Below, one piece after another: positions 7,602 to 10,713 of a stretch of DNA of 10,713 nucleotides (positions are counted from its first letter, which is position 1; each line of letters begins with the position of its first letter). The notes beneath the pieces were generated by a model. The model searched no databases and was not told the DNA's origin. It worked only from the letters and a program-made list of their open reading frames with translations. This DNA comes from an uncultured Porphyromonadaceae bacterium (GTDB taxonomy: Bacteria > Bacteroidota > Bacteroidia > Bacteroidales > Muribaculaceae). A program made the translations under genes and the position numbers. Where the stretch lies: assembly GCA_947176615.1 (NCBI GenBank), contig CAMWRO010000074.1, positions 1-10,713 on the forward strand, in the 5' to 3' direction.

Positions 7602-8116
7602 AACAATTCTTTCAGCCTGCTTTTTATACGGGAAAATTCCTGCTCGAAATTCGGGGTCAGCATCCCCTTGCCGATTGCGTTTTCAATCTCGGCGATGCTC
7701 CAGAAACGGGCATCGTCGATTTCCACGGGGTCAAAATCAGCCGAGAAACTATCCTCCACCACCGTTGCAAACACATTGACAAGCTCCTTTTCAACCGCCG
7801 ACTCGAAAACATACCTCGTGACAGCCTTGGGAACGAAATCGGTCAGCCCGAGTTCTTCGCGCGTCTCTCTGAACAATGCCGTCTCGGTCTCCTCGCCGTA
7901 ATCCACATGGCCTCCCACCGCCGTGTCCCATTTCCCGGGTTGTATATCCTTGCTCATCGAGCGTTTCTGAAGATAGACGCGCCCGTCGCGGGAGAGGATG
8001 TGCAGGTGCACGACCGGGTGGAGCAGCTTTGAGCCGCTGTGGCATTCGGCGCGTGTGGCCGAGCCGGTGACAACCCCCTCGGGGGTCACTATCGGGAATA
8101 TTTCATTTGCTGCCAT
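7598..8116 (-). CDS. Nudix hydrolase (YfcD / IPP-isomerase-like subgroup)
   Basis: 172 residues, probably cytosolic. The Nudix box is complete at residues 69-91: Gly69, Glu75, then RETREELGL at 83-91, fitting G-x5-E-x7-RE-U-x-EE-x-G-U except that Thr85 takes the usually hydrophobic position. The Glu residues bind the Mg ion needed to hydrolyse a nucleoside-diphosphate-linked substrate. The N-terminal FPIVTPEGVVTGSATRAE and HPVVHLHIL stretches resemble the YfcD/isopentenyl-diphosphate-isomerase-like branch. The substrate cannot be predicted. The start at 8116 keeps these N-terminal residues and overlaps the topB 3' end by 14 bases; the 3' end overlaps the Cys-rich gene by 4 bases. Both overlaps indicate one operon. 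The box and fold call are sure; the isomerase alternative is unlikely because the family resemblance is only structural. Confidence 0.93.
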   Translation of the reverse strand: MAANEIFPIVTPEGVVTGSATRAECHSGSKLLHPVVHLHILSRDGRVYLQKRSMSKDIQPGKWDTAVGGHVDYGEETETALFRETREELGLTDFVPKAVTRYVFESAVEKELVNVFATVVEDSFSADFDPVEIDDARFWSIAEIENAIGKGMLTPNFEQEFSRIKSRLKELL

Positions 8117-10178
8117 TGCGTGATTTCAGTTTGTTGATAGCCTGATTGAGTTTTCCGGGTGTCAGCTCGGATGAGTATTCCTCAAACGGGAGGCGCAGTG
8201 TGCAGCCTTCGCGGAAACGGCTGCAACCGTAGGCCGTGCGCCCTTTCAGAATGTGGCCTTGGCCGCACTCGGGACACACGATTTGCTCCAGTTTTGTGAC
8301 ACGCGGCTTGCGCGGCGCCTTCTCTTTGGCCGGTTTTTCGGCCTCTTTGCCTGTGGCCGATGGGGAGGGGCGGTCGTTGCCGTTCTGAACGAGAATCTTG
8401 CTCCCCGAGTTGTCTCTCAGCACATTGAGCACAATCTCGTTGATCAGCGCTTTGAGCTCGTCGATAAACTCTGATGCCGAATACTCGCCGCGCTCGATGC
8501 GGCGCAGTTTGTTTTCCCACAGGCCGGTCAGTTTTGCGCTTTTGAGCAGCTCCTCGTTGATGGTGCCTATCAGGTCGATTCCCGCCTGCGATGCCATTAT
8601 CGATTTCCCCGAGCGGTAGATGTAGCGACGCTTGAACAGCGTCTCGATGATGGCGGCGCGGGTCGACGGGCGGCCGATGCCGTTTTCTTTCATCGCGTCG
8701 CGCAGTTCCTCGTCGTCAACCGTCTTTCCGGCCGATTCCATTGCGCGCAACAGCGTGCCCTCGGTATAGTATTTGGGCGGCTGTGTTGTCTTTTTCTGCA
8801 ATGCCGGTTCGTGAGGGCCGCTTTCTCCCGCGACGAATGGCGGCAGCAGTTTGTCGTCATCTTTCCCTTCCTCTACGGGGTTCTCGTCTTTTTTACCCTC
8901 ATACACTTTACGCCATCCGGGATCGGTGATGACCTTTCCGGTCGCCTTGAACCCTGTTTTGTCCACCTCGCCGTTGACGGTCGTTGACATGAACTGGCAG
9001 TCGGGATAAAAGGCGGCGATGAACCTTAGCGCGATAAGGTGGTAGAGTTTTCGCTCGTCACCGACGAGTGACGATGGTGACTGTCCCGTAGGGATGATGG
9101 CATGGTGGTCGGTGACCTTGGAGTTGTCAAAGACCTTCTTGCTCTTGGGGATTTTTCCCCCGAGAACGGGCGCGGTCAGGGCCGCGTAGGGGGTCATCTG
9201 CTTCAGGATTGTCGGAATCTTGGGGTAGATGTCGTCGCTCAGGTAGGTGGTGTCGACACGGGGGTAGGTGGTCACTTTCTTTTCATAGAGTGACTGGATG
9301 AGGCGCAGGGAGTCATCGGCGGTCCATCCCCACTTTTTGTTACACTCGACCTGTAGCGATGTCAGGTCAAAGAGTCGTGGCGGTGCCTCGCGTCCTTTCT
9401 TCTCCTGAACATCGGTGATGGTCATCGGGAGGGTGGCGATGCGGGCAAGAACCGATGCCGCGTCGGCCTCGCTCTTGAACCGTCCCGACGTGGCGTTGAA
9501 CGTCGCCCCGCGATACACGGTCTTCAGCTCCCAGAAGTCCTCGGGCTTGAAATTGGCAATCTCGAAGTGGCGTTGCACGATGAGAGCGAGGGTAGGGGTC
9601 TGCACGCGCCCGATTGAAAGAACGTTGCCGGGCGAGGAGTATTTGAGCGAATAAAGGCGCGTCCCGTTCATCCCGAGAATCCAGTCGCCGATGGCGCGGG
9701 ACAGTCCCGCATAATATAGGTTGTTGAAGTCTTTTTCGGGGCGCAGCGAGTTGAAACCCTCGCGTATCGACTCGTCGGTCAGTGACGAAATCCACAGCCT
9801 CATGACCGGGCACTTGATGCCCGCTTTCTGCATCACCCACCGCTGTATCAGTTCTCCCTCCTGTCCGGCATCACCGCAGTTTATAACCTCGTCGGCCTCG
9901 GCGATAAGTGTCTCGATGACATGAAACTGTCGCTTGATGCTCTCTTGGTCTATTACCTTTATGCCGAATTTTGCCGGAATCATGGGCAGCACGCCCAGCG
10001 TCCAGCGTTTCCACATCTCGGTATAGTCATGCGGCTCTTTCAGGCAGCACAGGTGGCCGAAAGTCCATGTTATCTTGTAGTCTCCACCCTCGTAGTAACC
10101 GTCACGGCGCACTTTCGCGCCGAGGATTTCAGCTATATCTTTGGCTACACTGGGTTTCTCGGTAATGCAGAGCTTCAT
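8103..10178 (-). CDS. topB: DNA topoisomerase III (type IA)
   Basis: 691 residues, near the usual length (E. coli TopB is about 650). It relaxes or decatenates DNA by passing a strand through a transient single-strand break, in the cytosol. The N-terminal TOPRIM domain starts with MKLCITEKPSVAKDI (catalytic Glu7) and has DAGQEGE at 103-109. SIGRVQTPTLALI at 188-200 is a conserved type IA motif. The catalytic Tyr is Tyr305 in TTYPRVDTTYLSDD. A Lys/Pro-rich linker leads to one C-terminal four-Cys zinc finger (Cys635, 638, 652, 659). The TOPRIM motif has Gly and Gln where textbook DPDREGE has Asp and Arg; DAG-type variants are known among TopB proteins, so activity is still expected. The start fits the family N-terminus; no Shine-Dalgarno or TAnnTTTG box precedes it. 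First of three overlapping genes with nudix and the Cys-rich gene. A plasmid-type TopB is possible, but nothing mobile is nearby. Confidence 0.96.
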   Translation of the reverse strand: MKLCITEKPSVAKDIAEILGAKVRRDGYYEGGDYKITWTFGHLCCLKEPHDYTEMWKRWTLGVLPMIPAKFGIKVIDQESIKRQFHVIETLIAEADEVINCGDAGQEGELIQRWVMQKAGIKCPVMRLWISSLTDESIREGFNSLRPEKDFNNLYYAGLSRAIGDWILGMNGTRLYSLKYSSPGNVLSIGRVQTPTLALIVQRHFEIANFKPEDFWELKTVYRGATFNATSGRFKSEADAASVLARIATLPMTITDVQEKKGREAPPRLFDLTSLQVECNKKWGWTADDSLRLIQSLYEKKVTTYPRVDTTYLSDDIYPKIPTILKQMTPYAALTAPVLGGKIPKSKKVFDNSKVTDHHAIIPTGQSPSSLVGDERKLYHLIALRFIAAFYPDCQFMSTTVNGEVDKTGFKATGKVITDPGWRKVYEGKKDENPVEEGKDDDKLLPPFVAGESGPHEPALQKKTTQPPKYYTEGTLLRAMESAGKTVDDEELRDAMKENGIGRPSTRAAIIETLFKRRYIYRSGKSIMASQAGIDLIGTINEELLKSAKLTGLWENKLRRIERGEYSASEFIDELKALINEIVLNVLRDNSGSKILVQNGNDRPSPSATGKEAEKPAKEKAPRKPRVTKLEQIVCPECGQGHILKGRTAYGCSRFREGCTLRLPFEEYSSELTPGKLNQAINKLKSRNGSK

Positions 10179-10186
10179 ATAATTCT

Positions 10187-10230
10187 TAATTCATAATGCA
10201 TAATGAATTACGCACTATGCATTCTGAATT
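10187..10230. repeat. AT-rich spacer with two overlapping, mutually exclusive inverted repeats
   Basis: TAATTCAT (10187-10194) pairs with ATGAATTA (10203-10210) around a central ATGCAT, giving a 24-base palindrome with one mismatched pair. Alternatively, AATTCATAATGCATA (10188-10202) pairs with TATGCATTCTGAATT (10216-10230), 14 of 15 bases, around a 13-base loop. The left arm is shared, so only one hairpin can form. Repeats built of AATTCAT/AATGCAT are common in Bacteroidales spacers. It could be a terminator or processing site between the unknown exported gene and topB. No clear promoter for topB is visible in it. Confidence 0.55.
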
Positions 10231-10233
10231 GCA

Positions 10234-10635
10234 TTAATTCTTTACGATGGTCGTGGCGTTGCCGCGCACGGTGTTAAAGTTCAGGTTTAAGTTCCGGGAC
10301 GACCGTGTCGCGGGAAAATCAATCTCAAGAAGGATAAAACCGTCATCCTCCCACTGAAAGTAGCGCTTGAAGTCCACGCCGTCAATGTCGTCCGACACAA
10401 GCGATTGATTGTTTATGTTTAAAGTGACACCGTCAATCCTGTGGGATGTGTGAGGGCGGCCGATAACCTTTCCGTAGACACGGGTCAGGTCTTTGCGGAA
10501 GTCGATGCTGTCGACCTGAAATGTCAACACATCGTCACTGTGCGACTTATAATTTTTCACAATCTTGGCCTGTGCGCCGCATGCCGCGGCCGCGATTGCC
10601 ACGACTGCTATCGCGATGCGTTTAATCATTTTCAT
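10234..10635 (-). CDS. Small exported protein of unknown function
   Basis: 133 residues, family not recognised. The N-terminus is a signal peptide: KxxKR, then a hydrophobic Ile/Ala/Val stretch at about 7-18, then CGAQA before KIVKN. Cleavage after Ala23 would release a soluble periplasmic protein of about 110 residues. Cys19 follows AAA, a poor lipobox lacking the usual Leu at -3, so a lipoprotein is less likely. The mature part has alternating hydrophobic/polar segments suggesting beta strands, and a distinctive YGKVIGRPHTSHRID stretch (about 54-68) followed by DGVDFKRYFQWEDDG. It overlaps the end of the probable mazG by 14 bases, so it is probably co-transcribed with it. A 55-base repeat-bearing spacer separates it from topB. 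Confidence 0.8.
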   Translation of the reverse strand: MKMIKRIAIAVVAIAAAACGAQAKIVKNYKSHSDDVLTFQVDSIDFRKDLTRVYGKVIGRPHTSHRIDGVTLNINNQSLVSDDIDGVDFKRYFQWEDDGFILLEIDFPATRSSRNLNLNFNTVRGNATTIVKN

Positions 10636-10713
10636 GACACTTCTGTTTTGCTTCGTTCCACAATTGGTCCATCTGTTCCAGCGTCATGTCTTTGAGCTTT
10701 ATCCCCATCTCGG
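10622..10713 (-). CDS. mazG: Probable MazG C-terminal end (partial; 5' part outside window)
   Basis: Only the last 29 complete codons are visible; the frame is open to the window edge on the minus strand and stops at TAA (10624-10622). DMTLEQMDQLWNEAK near the end matches the characteristic C-terminal MTLEEMDxLWxEAK signature of MazG, a nucleoside triphosphate pyrophosphohydrolase that removes non-canonical or excess NTPs. The short length keeps confidence moderate. The stop lies 14 bases inside the next gene, which suggests coupled translation. Confidence 0.6.
   Translation of the reverse strand, partial: EMGIKLKDMTLEQMDQLWNEAKQKCHEND

Noticed and set aside
7449..7901. Plus-strand open frame of 150 codons
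   Set aside because: It lies opposite the Nudix gene and the Cys-rich gene, both supported by motifs and overlaps; its low-complexity Ser-rich translation looks like a shadow.

Overview
The window looks like chromosomal DNA from a gut-type Bacteroidales bacterium, and its fairly high GC makes Muribaculaceae more likely than Bacteroides itself (inference). The main evidence is a complete hybrid two-component system sensor/regulator of the Bacteroidetes type (HTCS), secreted DUF6055/DUF4859-type proteins, TAnnTTTG promoter boxes and starts without Shine-Dalgarno sequences. No rRNA, tRNA, transposase, phage gene or CRISPR array was seen.

Plus strand, bases 1-7415. A 5'-truncated gene for a large secreted protein with an HExxH motif is followed by a shorter complete paralog with a signal peptide. 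Next comes a 1332-residue HTCS: periplasmic propellers, Y_Y_Y domain, one membrane segment, histidine kinase, receiver and AraC-type HTH. The two HExxH proteins share a HE[IL]GHSFQ motif, a downstream Glu in an E-x3-Q-W motif and a matching C-terminal half, so they are tandem paralogs. The first also carries a C-terminal DUF4859-like domain that the second lacks. Both complete genes have a TTTCGTAnnTTTG promoter element only 8-10 bases before the ATG. The shorter paralog's promoter is also overlapped by a long inverted repeat. The likely reading is a sensor-regulator controlling, or co-inherited with, a pair of secreted putative zinc proteins. No SusC/SusD pair lies inside the window. A small two-helix membrane protein (7200-7415) closes this half.

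Minus strand, bases 10713-7425. In transcription order: the C-terminal end of a probable mazG; a small exported protein of unknown function overlapping it by 14 bases; an AT-rich spacer with two competing hairpins; topB (DNA topoisomerase III); a Nudix hydrolase overlapping topB by 14 bases; and a 58-residue membrane-anchored Cys-rich protein overlapping the Nudix gene by an ATGA junction. The last resembles FeoB-associated Cys-rich proteins and is easily missed. The overlaps argue for a topB-nudix-Cys-rich operon, possibly continuing from mazG. The two halves converge with only 9 bases between the opposing stop codons.
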